Source: an uncultured Acetatifactor sp.
Lineage (GTDB): Bacteria; Bacillota; Clostridia; Lachnospirales; Lachnospiraceae
Length of the DNA stretch: 64,000 nucleotides
Direction of reading: 5' to 3'
NCBI GenBank assembly: GCA_947586055.1
Contig: CANPXL010000013.1
Location: 1-64,000, forward strand
The position numbers were made by a program, and so were the translations under genes. Shown piece by piece: positions 8,392 to 17,077 of the stretch. Numbering within the stretch: position 1 is the first letter of the stretch; every line of letters starts with the position of its first letter. The notes under the pieces are model-generated. The model did not search any database. It saw only the letters and a program-made list of their open reading frames with translations, and was not told the origin of the DNA.

Positions 8392-9783
8392 TTATTCGGC
8401 GTCGGTGGATTCCGTCTCCGCCGCGTCCTTTTTCGTATCCTTCTTTGCCGTCTTCTTTGTCCCTTTTGCCGCGGTTTTCTTTGGAGCGGCCGGATCAGTC
8501 TCCTTGGCGTTCTCCACCACAAAATCCACGGCCTTTCTCACGGCAAGATCCTCCATGACCTGCTTTCTGCCGTTCTCTCCGAGAAGCTCCTTCACCTTGT
8601 CGGGCTCCATCTGGTAAGCCTCGCCCATGGTTTTGATCTCTTCTTCGTACTCTTCCTCGGAAGCGGCCAGATTCTCCGCCGCCGCAACGGCCTCCAGAAC
8701 AAGTCTCGACTGGATCCGCTTAAGCGCCTGAGGCTTCATCTGCTCCAGAAGCATCTGCGAGGTGGTTCCGGTAAATTTCATATACTGTTCCATGGAAATG
8801 CCCTGGGACTGCAGACGCTGCGCATATTCCTGCAGCATCTGTCTCTGCTGGGTCTCCAGCATGGCGTCCGGAATATCCATTTTCGCATCCTCGATCACAG
8901 CGTCAATTGCGGCGTCCTCTTTCCTGTTTCTGGCAGCCGTCGTCTTTCTCTCGGAGATCTTCTTTTTAATCTCCTCCCTGTATTCTTCGACAGTATCGCT
9001 TTCCTCGGACACTTCGCTCACAAAATCGTCATCCAGATCAGGCAGCTGCCTTTCCTGCAGCTTTTTCACGGTACACTGGAACACCGCGGCCTTTCCGGCA
9101 AGCTCCGCCGCCTGATAATCCTCGGGGAAAGTCACGTTTACATCGGTCTGCGCGCCGATCTGCGCCCCGATGAGCGCCTCCTCAAAGCCGGGAATAAACG
9201 CATGAGAGCCAATGGTCAGCGGATAATCCTCTCCCTTGCCGCCCTCAAAGGCCTTACCGTCCACAAATCCCTCGAAATCAATGGTGGCGATGTCTCCTTC
9301 CCGCACCGTTCTGTCGGTCACTTCCACCGTCCTGCTGTTCTTCTCCCTCTCTGCGTTGATCTCGGCGTCCACTTCCGCATCTGTCACATCCAGATCCGCC
9401 TTGTCTACCTTTACGCCCTTATATTTGCCCAGCGTCACTTCCGGCTTCAGCGCCACCTCGGCGGTGAAAATAAAAGGCTTGCCCGACTCGATCTGCACCA
9501 CGTCGATCTTCGGCGAAGAGACGATATTCTCCGTGCAGTTTTCCAGTTCCTTTTCGTAAGCGCTGGAAACCAGCTCATTGGCGGCGTCCTCATAGAACAC
9601 CTCCCTGCCGTACATCTGCTCGATCATTTTGCGGGGCGCCTTGCCCTTGCGGAAACCGGGAATGGTGATCCTGTTCCTGTTCTTTCTGTAGGCGTTTTCG
9701 ATGGCCTTCTCCAGTTCCTCCGCGGGTACTTCGATGGTCAGTTTCGCCATATTTTTTTCTGTTTTCTCCACCTGTAAACTCAT
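8392..9783 (-). CDS. tig: Trigger factor
   Basis: Ribosome-bound chaperone and peptidyl-prolyl isomerase of 463 residues. The ribosome-docking signature is GFRKGKAPRKMIEQ (about residues 42-55); the PPIase domain follows (near VREGDIATIDFEGFVDG), then the helical substrate-binding domain. The last 35 residues are a Lys/Ala-rich tail (KKTAAKGTKKTAKKD), seen in related clostridia. AAGGAGG sets the start at 9783. It lies upstream of clpP-clpX, the standard tig-clpP-clpX order. Confidence 0.96.
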   Translation of the reverse strand: MSLQVEKTEKNMAKLTIEVPAEELEKAIENAYRKNRNRITIPGFRKGKAPRKMIEQMYGREVFYEDAANELVSSAYEKELENCTENIVSSPKIDVVQIESGKPFIFTAEVALKPEVTLGKYKGVKVDKADLDVTDAEVDAEINAEREKNSRTVEVTDRTVREGDIATIDFEGFVDGKAFEGGKGEDYPLTIGSHAFIPGFEEALIGAQIGAQTDVNVTFPEDYQAAELAGKAAVFQCTVKKLQERQLPDLDDDFVSEVSEESDTVEEYREEIKKKISERKTTAARNRKEDAAIDAVIEDAKMDIPDAMLETQQRQMLQEYAQRLQSQGISMEQYMKFTGTTSQMLLEQMKPQALKRIQSRLVLEAVAAAENLAASEEEYEEEIKTMGEAYQMEPDKVKELLGENGRKQVMEDLAVRKAVDFVVENAKETDPAAPKKTAAKGTKKTAKKDTKKDAAETESTDAE

Positions 9784-9873
9784 TGATATGTTTCCTCCTT
9801 CATACTGCCTTTCTTCCTCTATCTTCTGCGGTTCAGCCCTGTAAAAGCCAAACATGGTCACAATCATTTTCAC

Positions 9874-9902
9874 ATTATACCACAATGCAGGAGAAAACAC
9901 AA
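9874..9902 (-). promoter_or_regulatory. Promoter of tig with extended -10
   Basis: TTGTGT (9897-9902), a 17-base spacer and TATAAT (9874-9879) on the minus strand, with TGG directly before the -10, making an extended -10. It lies about 90 bases before the tig ATG. Confidence 0.8.
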
Positions 9903-9937
9903 ATTCTTTTTTTGGGGGCGCTTTTCCGCCCGCCCTT

Positions 9938-10258
9938 TCAGGCGTTTTCTCTTCTGTACAGACATTTGCTGCTGACTCCGGGAAGCATCCCAAGTTTTCC
10001 GGACAGCGCGCTGACTATGCTCTGCGGCGCGTCCAGGACTACGCTGATAATGTGGATTCCCTTTTCCCGGTAGGGAAGCCCCATCCGCCCAATGACATAG
10101 CTTCCGTATTCATGCAGCAGGCCGTTGACCCTGGCCGCGGAATCCGAATCCTCCAGAATAATGCCCATCAGCGCCACCCTGTTTTCTTCCTGCGGCTTTC
10201 TTTCTGTTCCCGCTTCCTTCTCTGTCTGTTCCGTCTCCGTCTTTTCCATTCCCGTCAT
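9938..10258 (-). CDS. TM1266-family putative [FeFe]-hydrogenase system regulator
   Basis: A 106-residue protein. After a charged, poorly conserved N-terminus (1-25) it has the small ferredoxin-like/ACT-type fold of the TM1266 family: NRVALMGIILED..., then NGLLHEYGSYVIGRMGLPY and GIHIISVVLDAP. Family members usually sit with hydrogenase maturation genes (hydEFG), which are absent from this window. Its ATG overlaps the TGA of the upstream ABC gene (ATGA), so translation is coupled and the two products probably act together. Confidence 0.85.
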   Translation of the reverse strand: MTGMEKTETEQTEKEAGTERKPQEENRVALMGIILEDSDSAARVNGLLHEYGSYVIGRMGLPYREKGIHIISVVLDAPQSIVSALSGKLGMLPGVSSKCLYRRENA

Positions 10259-11676
10259 CCTTTCCCTTCTTCCTTCTGCATGTTGATATGCGTGGCGATG
10301 ATCAGCGTTCTGCCCTGCTGCCTGTCCCTGATATATTGTTCCGCTTTTTCTCTCGTCAGTGCATCCATCCCCGTAAAGGGTTCGTCCAGCAGCACAACCC
10401 CGGCGTCCGCTTCCATGGCGCGCGCCAGAGCCACCCGACGTTTCATCCCGCCGCTCAAATGCCGGCAGGGCTTTTCCAGATCATCCGCAGAAAGCAGCCT
10501 CTTCAGAGCCTCTGCCGCCCGTTCGGCATCTCCCACAACCATCTCCACGTTTTTTACCGCGCTGTAATCCATACACAGTCTGTCTTCCTGAAACATCATG
10601 CTCACAGCTTTCCTTCCACTGACTTCTCCGCTGTCCGGTTCCACAAGGCCGGCCAGGATCCTTAAGAGCGTCGTCTTTCCGCTGCCGGAAGGGCTGTTCA
10701 GAAAGTAAATTTTCCCCGGTTCGTAGACGGCCGATATTCCGGAAAGCACCGTCCTTTTTTCCCCAGACTCCCGCCCGAAGCTTTTGCCGAGATCCGAGAC
10801 CTCCAAAGGGCCCGGCGTCTCTCCCGCCGACGCCGGCGCGCCGCAGGCAGGCTGCCACGCAAAGAACCATTTCGCCAGCCGCAGAACGGCTTTTTCAAAT
10901 ACCGTGCTGAGCAGGATCACCGCCGCCGTCCATGCGAACACCCCCGCCGTGTCCAGATAGATCTTGGAGAGATATAACTTTCCGCCGATCGAAAGCGCCG
11001 GCGTTCCGATCACTTCCGCCGCCACACCCGACTTCCAGCACATTCCCAGAGAAAGCTTCAGGCTTCCCGACACGAAAGGTTCCAGCGCCGGCCGGTATAT
11101 ATAGAAAAACCGGGTGCGAAAGGGCAGCCGGAATACCTGCGCCATCTCCCGCAGTTCCCCGTCCGTGCTCTTTAATCCCTCCAGGAGATGAATATAGCTG
11201 TTGGGAAGCACTACAAGAAAGCAGATCGCCGCCGCCAGAAAGGAGGAACCCCACCAGATCAGGAGGATCACCACAAAAGAGGCGACGGGAACGGCCTTCA
11301 GCAGACTCATAAAAGGCGCAAGAAGCTGTTCTACCGCCGGGAAACGGCTGCTGAGGGCGGCCAGCGCCGCCCCTGCCGCAAATCCGGCCAGAAATCCCGC
11401 TCCGATCCGAACAAGACTCATGGCGACTGCCATATAAAATTCCCGTTCCCGCAAAAGCTCAGAAGCCCTTACCAGCGTTTCCCACGGCCCTACCACCAGC
11501 AGCCGGTTTCCCACTGCGGCCGCCAGCAGCTGCCACAGAAGCAGCCAGAACAAAATGACCGCCGCCTTTCTGACTTTTCCGGGTATTCTGTTTTTTCTGC
11601 AATCTCCCGCATCAACCGTCTTTTTCCGCACGATCCCCTGCTCCCGTATTGTCCGTAGAATCCGCGTTATCCGCAT
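10255..11676 (-). CDS. ABC importer, permease fused to ATPase
   Basis: A 473-residue fusion. Residues about 35-275 are a BPD-type permease like SsuC/TauC with the EAA-like loop near GELREMAQVFRLPFRTRFF. Residues about 290-473 are an ABC ATPase with P-loop SPSGSGKTT, signature HLSGGMKRR, Walker B VVLLDEP and switch His in IIATHI. The first Gly of the P-loop is Ser. Related importers normally encode these as two proteins. Substrates of this class include sulfonates, nitrate and thiamine precursors; the real one is not readable. The TM1266-like gene overlaps its end and the binding protein lies upstream. Confidence 0.88.
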   Translation of the reverse strand: MRITRILRTIREQGIVRKKTVDAGDCRKNRIPGKVRKAAVILFWLLLWQLLAAAVGNRLLVVGPWETLVRASELLREREFYMAVAMSLVRIGAGFLAGFAAGAALAALSSRFPAVEQLLAPFMSLLKAVPVASFVVILLIWWGSSFLAAAICFLVVLPNSYIHLLEGLKSTDGELREMAQVFRLPFRTRFFYIYRPALEPFVSGSLKLSLGMCWKSGVAAEVIGTPALSIGGKLYLSKIYLDTAGVFAWTAAVILLSTVFEKAVLRLAKWFFAWQPACGAPASAGETPGPLEVSDLGKSFGRESGEKRTVLSGISAVYEPGKIYFLNSPSGSGKTTLLRILAGLVEPDSGEVSGRKAVSMMFQEDRLCMDYSAVKNVEMVVGDAERAAEALKRLLSADDLEKPCRHLSGGMKRRVALARAMEADAGVVLLDEPFTGMDALTREKAEQYIRDRQQGRTLIIATHINMQKEEGKG

Positions 11677-11761
11677 CCCCTGTCTCCTGCGTCACAAACG
11701 CGGCCTCCTTCGTCATGTCCGCAGGCGGACAGTCTGACAGCCCCGCCTGTGGGCGATTCCG

Positions 11762-11780
11762 AAAAACCGGCCTTGCCGGC
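11762..11780 (-). terminator. Partial terminator between binding protein and permease-ATPase
   Basis: Minus-strand stem CCGGC-AAG-GCCGG followed by five T, starting five bases after the stop of the binding-protein gene. A second hairpin (CAGGCGG pairing with CCGCCTG) lies at about 11722-11751. Together they could let the binding protein be made in excess over the membrane component. Confidence 0.6.
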
Positions 11781-11785
11781 CAGAC

Positions 11786-12829
11786 TCATTGACCGCAGTC
11801 ATAAAAATCGTCCCCCGGCATCTGTCCGCCGATCATGGTCGGATCAAAGCCCGCCAGCACCTCCAGATATCCTGACAACGCCGTCTTCATGTCCTCGCCG
11901 GTCACGCACACAATATTGCAGTTGGGGATTGCCTGCTTCGCAACAGGTTCCTTGGCGACAATTCCGGCCTTCACGGCAAGCGCCGCCCCCGCGTCCGGAT
12001 CGGCATTCACCGCATCGACGCTCTCCGCATGCTCTTTCAGGAACGCCTTCACGGTGTCTGGATGCTCTTTCAGAAAATCTTTTCTCACGACGGTGACGCC
12101 GGTCACCATACCACTTCCGCCCTCGCCCTGCACTTTGTTCCACTCCCCGTTCAGATCCAGCGCAATATGCAGTTCCTGATTCTGAAGCAGCGCCGCCGTC
12201 ACAAAGGGCTGGGGAAGAAGACCGACTGCCGAGGGATCCTCCGCCAGCACCGCGGCCACCTCCGTCGGTTCCGATTTAAACTCCAGCGTATAATCGCTCT
12301 CGGATAAACCGTTCTTTTCCAGTACATATCGCAGAGACGCTTCAGGCGTGGTTCCCATGCCCGTGAGATAAATGGTCTTTCCGGCCAGATCCGCCACGGA
12401 AGTAATGTCCGCGTTTCCGGTGACTATGTACAGGACACCCAGCGTATTTACGTCGATAACAGCCACGCCGCCCTCCGTCTTCTGATAGAGCACCGCCGCC
12501 ACATTGGCGGGCACAAGGGCAATGTCCAGATCTCCCTGCGCCATCAGCGGTAAAAGTTCGTCGGCTCCCGTCGCCATCCGAAATTCATAGGAGTCATCCG
12601 TCTCCCCTTTTTCCGCCTTATCCATCAGAAACAGAATCCCCATGGAGGTAGGTCCTTTCAGGGAACCTACCCGCACGCTGACGGATTCTTTCTTTCCGCA
12701 GCCCGCACACAGCCCGCAGAGCAGCGCCATTCCCAGCGCCAGCGCCGCAATTCTCCGGAATCTCCCGAAGCCCTTTGTCGTCCTGCCTTCCCCTTTCGTC
12801 CTGCAGTTTCCGCTTTGTTCTCTTTTCAT
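11786..12829 (-). CDS. ABC transporter substrate-binding lipoprotein (NMT1/SsuA-like)
   Basis: A 347-residue precursor with a long basic N-terminus, hydrophobic segment (about 28-43) and probable lipidation Cys in CAGCGKK. The mature part begins with the family's VGSLKGPTSMGI ligand-loop motif and shows ADELLPLMAQGDLDIALVPAN. It would deliver a small organic ligand to the fused permease-ATPase. AAGGAGG fixes the start at 12829. Cys at position -3 of the lipobox is unusual. Confidence 0.88.
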   Translation of the reverse strand: MKREQSGNCRTKGEGRTTKGFGRFRRIAALALGMALLCGLCAGCGKKESVSVRVGSLKGPTSMGILFLMDKAEKGETDDSYEFRMATGADELLPLMAQGDLDIALVPANVAAVLYQKTEGGVAVIDVNTLGVLYIVTGNADITSVADLAGKTIYLTGMGTTPEASLRYVLEKNGLSESDYTLEFKSEPTEVAAVLAEDPSAVGLLPQPFVTAALLQNQELHIALDLNGEWNKVQGEGGSGMVTGVTVVRKDFLKEHPDTVKAFLKEHAESVDAVNADPDAGAALAVKAGIVAKEPVAKQAIPNCNIVCVTGEDMKTALSGYLEVLAGFDPTMIGGQMPGDDFYDCGQ

Positions 12830-12973
12830 TTTTTTCCTCCTTGCTCCCCGCCCGGGATCTCCTTCAGGCGGTTTCGGGCACAAAAAATAAGCCCTTTCCG
12901 CTCAGAACGAATCCCCGCAGGTCAGAATATGCTGTCCGGTCCCGGTCAGCCGCAGCTTTCCGGTTCCATTATT

Positions 12974-13002
12974 ACCATATCATGTTTTCCAAAATTCCGC
13001 AA
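12974..13002 (-). promoter_or_regulatory. Candidate promoter of the ABC importer operon
   Basis: TTGCGG (12997-13002), 17 bases, TATGGT (12974-12979) on the minus strand. This implies a leader of about 135 bases before the ATG at 12829. The leader is GC-rich and can fold (GGGC...GCCC around 12868-12892), but I do not recognise it as a known riboswitch. Confidence 0.45.
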
Positions 13003-13006
13003 CCCA

Positions 13007-13042
13007 CCCTAACCCTGTTTTGTAACCCTGACCCTGTTTTGT
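13007..13042. repeat. Pair of 17-bp direct repeats upstream of the ABC operon
   Basis: CCCTAACCCTGTTTTGT (13007-13023) and CCCTGACCCTGTTTTGT (13026-13042) differ at one base and start 19 bases apart. They lie just upstream of the candidate -35, where an activator would bind. Confidence 0.7.
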
Positions 13043-13110
13043 TATCGTTCTTCGCCAGAGACGGCATCTCTCCCGCAAGATAGGCATGCTGTTTGAGCTT
13101 TTTCCGTTTT

Positions 13111-13287
13111 TTAAATACTCCTTAAGTTAAGTTCGAGGGTCAGGGCAGCCAGTTCTCCGGGGGAGCTCGTCATGTACTGCAAGAACACCTGATGAAAGGC
13201 GAATGTGCCGGTGGATACGACCATCGGCACACGATGTTTCCATGCGTTTCGCTTTCCCAAAAAGCAGACGAAATCTGTATATCCCCA
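13111..13287 (-). pseudogene. Possible relic of an unknown coding sequence
   Basis: An open minus-strand frame of 58 codons with protein-like composition (FLGKRNAWKHRVP, then STGTFAFHQVFLQYMTSSPG and ELAALTLELNLRSI before TAA). It begins after an in-frame TGA and has no start with a ribosome-binding site; the first ATG is internal. I do not recognise it. It lies 60 bases downstream of the Rpn gene and may be the 3' end of a lost gene. Confidence 0.35.
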
Positions 13288-13346
13288 TCAACCAAAGGTT
13301 TTGAATCCTTCGTCAGGGAAGGCATCCATACCAAATGTGATACCGG

Positions 13347-14564
13347 TTATGTATGGTATGTCTCTTCCAGCCAGCGGGAAACTGCCGTCTCTTCCGGTCC
13401 GCAGGCCGCAATCGCTTCGCAGATCCGGTAAATCTGAGCTTCGTCCGCCAGAAGATCCTCAGCGATCTTCTCCGGCTTCTCTCCCTTCTGAAGCTTGCCC
13501 CAGACCTGATGGATCAGAAGACGGCGTTCCCCCTGGGTTCGGCCCTGTTCCAGACCCTGTTCCAGTCCCTGCGTCAGGCCTTGTCTTCTGCCCTGTTCCA
13601 GTCCGCGCTCCATGCCATCCTCCACGCCCTCCTCGTACCTCACCTCCAGGGCGTCATCCATGTTAAACTGCGTAAACAGCATATTCTCCACCTCCGACCC
13701 ATGCTTCGTCACGAAGTCCGAAAAAATCCCTTCCCTCACACTGTCCCTCACTGCAAGGGTAACCGCACCGTCGCGGTCCTGACCTTCCTTTATGTATGCC
13801 CTCACCCGTTCGATGAACCAGGAATACTCATACAGCGGCACGCACTCCTGAAGAAGCCTGTGTCCCGCCGGAAGATTGATGTTGATCATCCTCACCTTCA
13901 ATTCTAACATAGGATCTTTTGTTTTGACAATATACCCGTCCGAAAGTTTTAATACTTTTTCACCGGGTACGTCCCTTGTCCCGTTGTAAAACAGATAAAA
14001 CTCCGGCGTGGGGATCGGGACGCGCTTCTCCCGGTACAGGTTCCGGTCCTGCAGAAGCTTCTCCATGGTGCGGCCGTAATAGAGCATGCTCCGCAGAGGC
14101 ATGTTCTCGTTGATCGTGGACTGGTGCTCGCTGATGACCAGCATCCGCTCCTTTACGGTAAAGCCCAGATCGTTTTTGCGTGCCAAAAACAGCACGCCCT
14201 CCAGCGTGGTGATCTGGATATCCTCCGGGGCGGTCTCTTCGCCGGAGAGGGCCGTATAGAGCTTGGCGGCATTTTCCGGTTCGCTGAAAAGAGCCGTGAA
14301 CACGTCGGACTTTAACTCCCGGTTGGACACTTTGGGGATTCTTTCTCCGGCTCTGCCTTTGGTTTTGGTTTGGGCTCCGATTTTTATTCCGATCCCAGTT
14401 TGAGTTCCGTTTTTGGTTCCGTGCCCGGTTTTGTTTCTATTTCTGTTTGTTGTTCCGTCTTCTGCCCGGTTTTTCGTTCCGTCCTTCCCTTTGTCTTCTG
14501 TTCCGTCCTTTGTTCCGTTTCTCCTTCCGTCCTTTCCTCCGTTTTTCGTTTCGTCCTCTGTCAT
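13347..14564 (-). CDS. Rpn-family recombination-promoting nuclease / putative transposase
   Basis: A 405-residue protein of the PD-(D/E)XK Rpn group, whose members cut DNA and raise RecA-independent recombination. The core starts near residue 77 (NRELKSDVFTALFS), with ITTLEGVLFLARKNDLGFTV and MLVISEHQS matching the nuclease region and MLYYGRTMEKLL following. The C-terminus has Gly-Leu-Glu-Gln-Gly repeats (GLEQGRRQGLTQGLEQG), usual for the group. Residues 6-70 are a low-complexity Gly/Thr/Lys/Asn tract. AGGAGGAG sets the start at 14564. Confidence 0.85.
   Translation of the reverse strand: MTEDETKNGGKDGRRNGTKDGTEDKGKDGTKNRAEDGTTNRNRNKTGHGTKNGTQTGIGIKIGAQTKTKGRAGERIPKVSNRELKSDVFTALFSEPENAAKLYTALSGEETAPEDIQITTLEGVLFLARKNDLGFTVKERMLVISEHQSTINENMPLRSMLYYGRTMEKLLQDRNLYREKRVPIPTPEFYLFYNGTRDVPGEKVLKLSDGYIVKTKDPMLELKVRMININLPAGHRLLQECVPLYEYSWFIERVRAYIKEGQDRDGAVTLAVRDSVREGIFSDFVTKHGSEVENMLFTQFNMDDALEVRYEEGVEDGMERGLEQGRRQGLTQGLEQGLEQGRTQGERRLLIHQVWGKLQKGEKPEKIAEDLLADEAQIYRICEAIAACGPEETAVSRWLEETYHT
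14370..14550 (-). repeat. Degenerate short tandem repeats inside the Rpn gene
   Basis: The 5' part of the Rpn gene is built from imperfect 12- to 18-base units giving GT/KNG/DGT peptide repeats (for example GTKDGTEDKGKDGTKNRAED). Such a tract is prone to slippage and could switch the gene in and out of frame. Confidence 0.6.
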
Positions 14565-14658
14565 AGGCAGACTCCTCCTGTGAGATGAATTGTTGTCTTG
14601 AAAAATGCCGCAGAAATTGCGTGAAATAAAGAAGATTTGATTTTTCAAGGATAACTTG

Positions 14659-14687
14659 ATTGTATCAGGAAAAGAAGATTTTGTAAA
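14659..14687 (-). promoter_or_regulatory. Promoter of the Rpn-family gene
   Basis: TTTACA (14682-14687), a 17-base spacer and TACAAT (14659-14664) on the minus strand, about 95 bases before the start codon. Confidence 0.65.
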
Positions 14688-15028
14688 GAAAAATTCATCT
14701 GAATAAAAGCTTACCATAATTTCAGATAGCAATGCATCTATAGACTAACATATCAGAAAATTTTTTATTACATCTGGATGATATACACTGAAAGGAGAAA
14801 CATCATATTTTTGCAGTGCCAGACGATGAGCTGTAACATAATCTATTCCTCCACTCATGTAAAATCTTTTATCGGAGCCAGATTGTCATATCTATCCACT
14901 TCAAACTTCAATTTCCATATTTTCATCGCTGATATTCCACCTCCTGCAACCATTTTAATAAGTTATGCAATTTATAGCAAGAACTCTATGTCGAATGATA
15001 GCGTAAATTTTAAAACTATTTTTATTGC
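14688..15028. other. AT-rich intergenic stretch without a gene
   Basis: Base composition drops sharply to AT-rich compared with both sides. A plus-strand open frame exists (from 14778) but it has no ribosome-binding site, reads through the terminator and antisense to the receiver gene, and looks non-coding. I see nothing else. Confidence 0.6.
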
Positions 15029-15056
15029 AAAAAACAGAGACTCTCCCGAATCTCTG
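15029..15056 (-). terminator. Terminator of the lone receiver gene
   Basis: Arms CAGAGA (15035-15040) and TCTCTG (15051-15056) with a run of six T on the minus strand (15029-15034), 60 bases after the stop. Confidence 0.75.
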
Positions 15057-15115
15057 CTCTTTTGGTTGCTTTCTTCTTTCCGCAATCATGTTAAGATAGG
15101 CCAGTTTTCCTTCCC

Positions 15116-15508
15116 TCACGTACTCTCGCCCAGCGTCTTTTGCACCTTACTCATAAAAACATCTTCCACAATGGGCTTTACCGCATAGTCCCTGGCGCCG
15201 TAAAAGACCGCCTTCATCACGTCCTCCTTTTCATGGCTGGACGTGAGAAAGATCACAGGCAGAACGTTGATATCCTGATAAAGATTCCTGATCTGGCGCA
15301 GAAGCTGATAGCCGTTGATATCCGGCATTTCCACATCCAGAATGATCAGAGACGGCCTTTCCGGTTTCTCCCGAAGATACTGCAGGGCCCGCATCCCCTT
15401 GGCAAAGGGGACAAAATCGTATTTTCCCCCCAAAAGTTCCGTCAGTCTTTTCAGAATGATCGGGCTGTCGTCCACCGCCACGATCCGTTTTCTGTTTCCG
15501 TTTTCCAT
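15116..15508 (-). CDS. Stand-alone CheY-like receiver protein
   Basis: A 130-residue single receiver domain with no output domain. The acid pair is intact (VAVDDSP), the phospho-acceptor Asp is in LIILDVEMPDINGYQ, the Thr is in IFLTSSH and the Lys is in AVKPI. It lies 12 bases downstream of the truncated hybrid kinase, so it was probably a phosphotransfer partner of that kinase, perhaps through its HPt domain. Confidence 0.88.
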   Translation of the reverse strand: MENGNRKRIVAVDDSPIILKRLTELLGGKYDFVPFAKGMRALQYLREKPERPSLIILDVEMPDINGYQLLRQIRNLYQDINVLPVIFLTSSHEKEDVMKAVFYGARDYAVKPIVEDVFMSKVQKTLGEST

Positions 15509-15520
15509 ATCCTTGCTCCT

Positions 15521-17077
15521 TCAGCTTTTTAATATCTCGATTGCCTTCTCTTCGTCAAATTCTTCCTCTATGGCCAGCACAGCGTCCCTTATTTTCCGGT
15601 GCATCTCCGGATTCAGCGGCTGTTCCAGCCACGCCTTCATCTGCTCCGTGGCCTGGGGCGTCTGGAATTCATCCAGCAGCTTTATCACCCTGTCAAGTTC
15701 CTCCTGGGAAATCTCAATTGTTTCGTCTCCGCTCACGGCGGCATATTTTTCCGGTTCGTCCTGCCGGTACTCATGATAAAACACGTCAAAGCTCTGACGG
15801 CACCTTTCCCATTCCTGTGCCAGTTCGTCCCAGTGTTCTCTGGCGTATTCGATCTGCCCCGCCTTTCCCGCTTTCTCATGTTCAAAGGCAATGTCCGCCA
15901 GACGGTCTGCTCCCAGCATTCTGGCGTTCCCCTTCAGACCGTGGGTCAGCACGCCGTATTCGGCAATTTCTCCCTTCTCCAGAAGCTCCCTGATCCTTTG
16001 TTCCTGCTGCTCTTTTCCCTTTAGGAACATCTCGATCAGATCCAGATATACGTCTCTGTTTCCGCCCGCATAGTTGAGACCCTGCCTGATGGAAATGCCC
16101 TGCTGCAGGTAGGTTTCCTCCTGCCTGGTCAGGGGCTCTTCCCCTTTTTCTTCCCGGGGCGTCTCCCCTTTGGTTTCCTCCGACATCGCTTCCCCCGTCC
16201 GGATCAGATCGGGAGGAAGATAAGCCGCGACCGTCTTCTCCAGCAGTTCGCCCTCAATGGGTTTGGTCAGGAAATCCACAAACCCTTCCTTTAAATACAT
16301 CTCCTTCGCCCCCGTGATGGCGTTGGCGGTGAGCACGATGACCGGCGTATCCTCATTCGGGCAGTCAGCGAGCATCTTCATGGCATGAAGCGTCTCGATA
16401 CCGTCCATCTCCGGCATCATGTGGTCCATAAAGATGATATGATATTTTTCTTTCATGACCAGATCCAGACACGCCCTGCCGGAATCCGCCGTGACGATCT
16501 TTATCTTCGTCCGCTTTAAGAGCGCCTGGAACACCGCAAGGTTCATGGCGTTGTCATCCACCACCAGCACTTTTGCATCCGGCGCCTCAAAGCTTTTCTT
16601 TCCGACTTCCGCGGTGGGCCTGCGGCGGTTCCGTATTTCCTCAAAGCTCCCCACCGGCGTCTCGTCTGTGATATCCTGAGGGATCGTGACGGTAAAGGTA
16701 GAACCCTTCTGGTAGACGCTGTCCACCTTCATTTCCCCGTTCATCAGCTCCAGCAGCGACATGGTGATGTTCATTCCCAGTCCGGTGCCCTCGATATTGC
16801 GGTTTTTCTTCTCGTCCAGCCTCTGGAACTTCTCAAACAGCTTCTCGATGTCCTCCTCCTTGATCCCCATGCCCGTATCCTTCACGGAAGCGATAAGGAT
16901 CAGCTTTTTCTCCGACACCTTCCGGTAGGAGATCTCCATCTCCACGCTGCCCTGAGGCGTATACTTTACGGCGTTGGTCAGCAGGTTCGTCAGGATCTGC
17001 TTGATCCGCAGATCGTCTCCGTACAGTCCCGATGGCATGTCGGGAGCCAGCCGGAACGTAATGGCGAGTCCCTTTTC
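15521..17077 (-). pseudogene. Hybrid histidine kinase, 5' half missing
   Basis: The 3' portion of a hybrid sensor kinase: end of the region after the His box (EKGLAITFRLAPD), N-box (LTNLLTNAVKYT), G-boxes (DTGMGIKEEDIEKLFEKF, GTGLGM), a receiver (VLVVDDNAMNLAVF, phospho-Asp in IIFMDHMMPEMDG, TKPIEG) and an HPt domain with His in THGLKGNARMLG. Sensor, HAMP/PAS and the phospho-accepting HisKA helix are absent: similarity ends near 17077, where an oppositely oriented kinase fragment begins. An ATG at 17038 could start a 505-residue product, but no promoter or ribosome-binding site is apparent. Confidence 0.85.

Noticed and set aside
12830-12973. Possible TPP or molybdenum-cofactor riboswitch in the importer leader
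   Set aside because: Short matches such as TCTGAG are present but the conserved cores of either riboswitch are not.
14778-15188. Plus-strand open frame of 136 codons
   Set aside because: AT-rich, no ribosome-binding site, runs through a terminator and antisense to the receiver gene.
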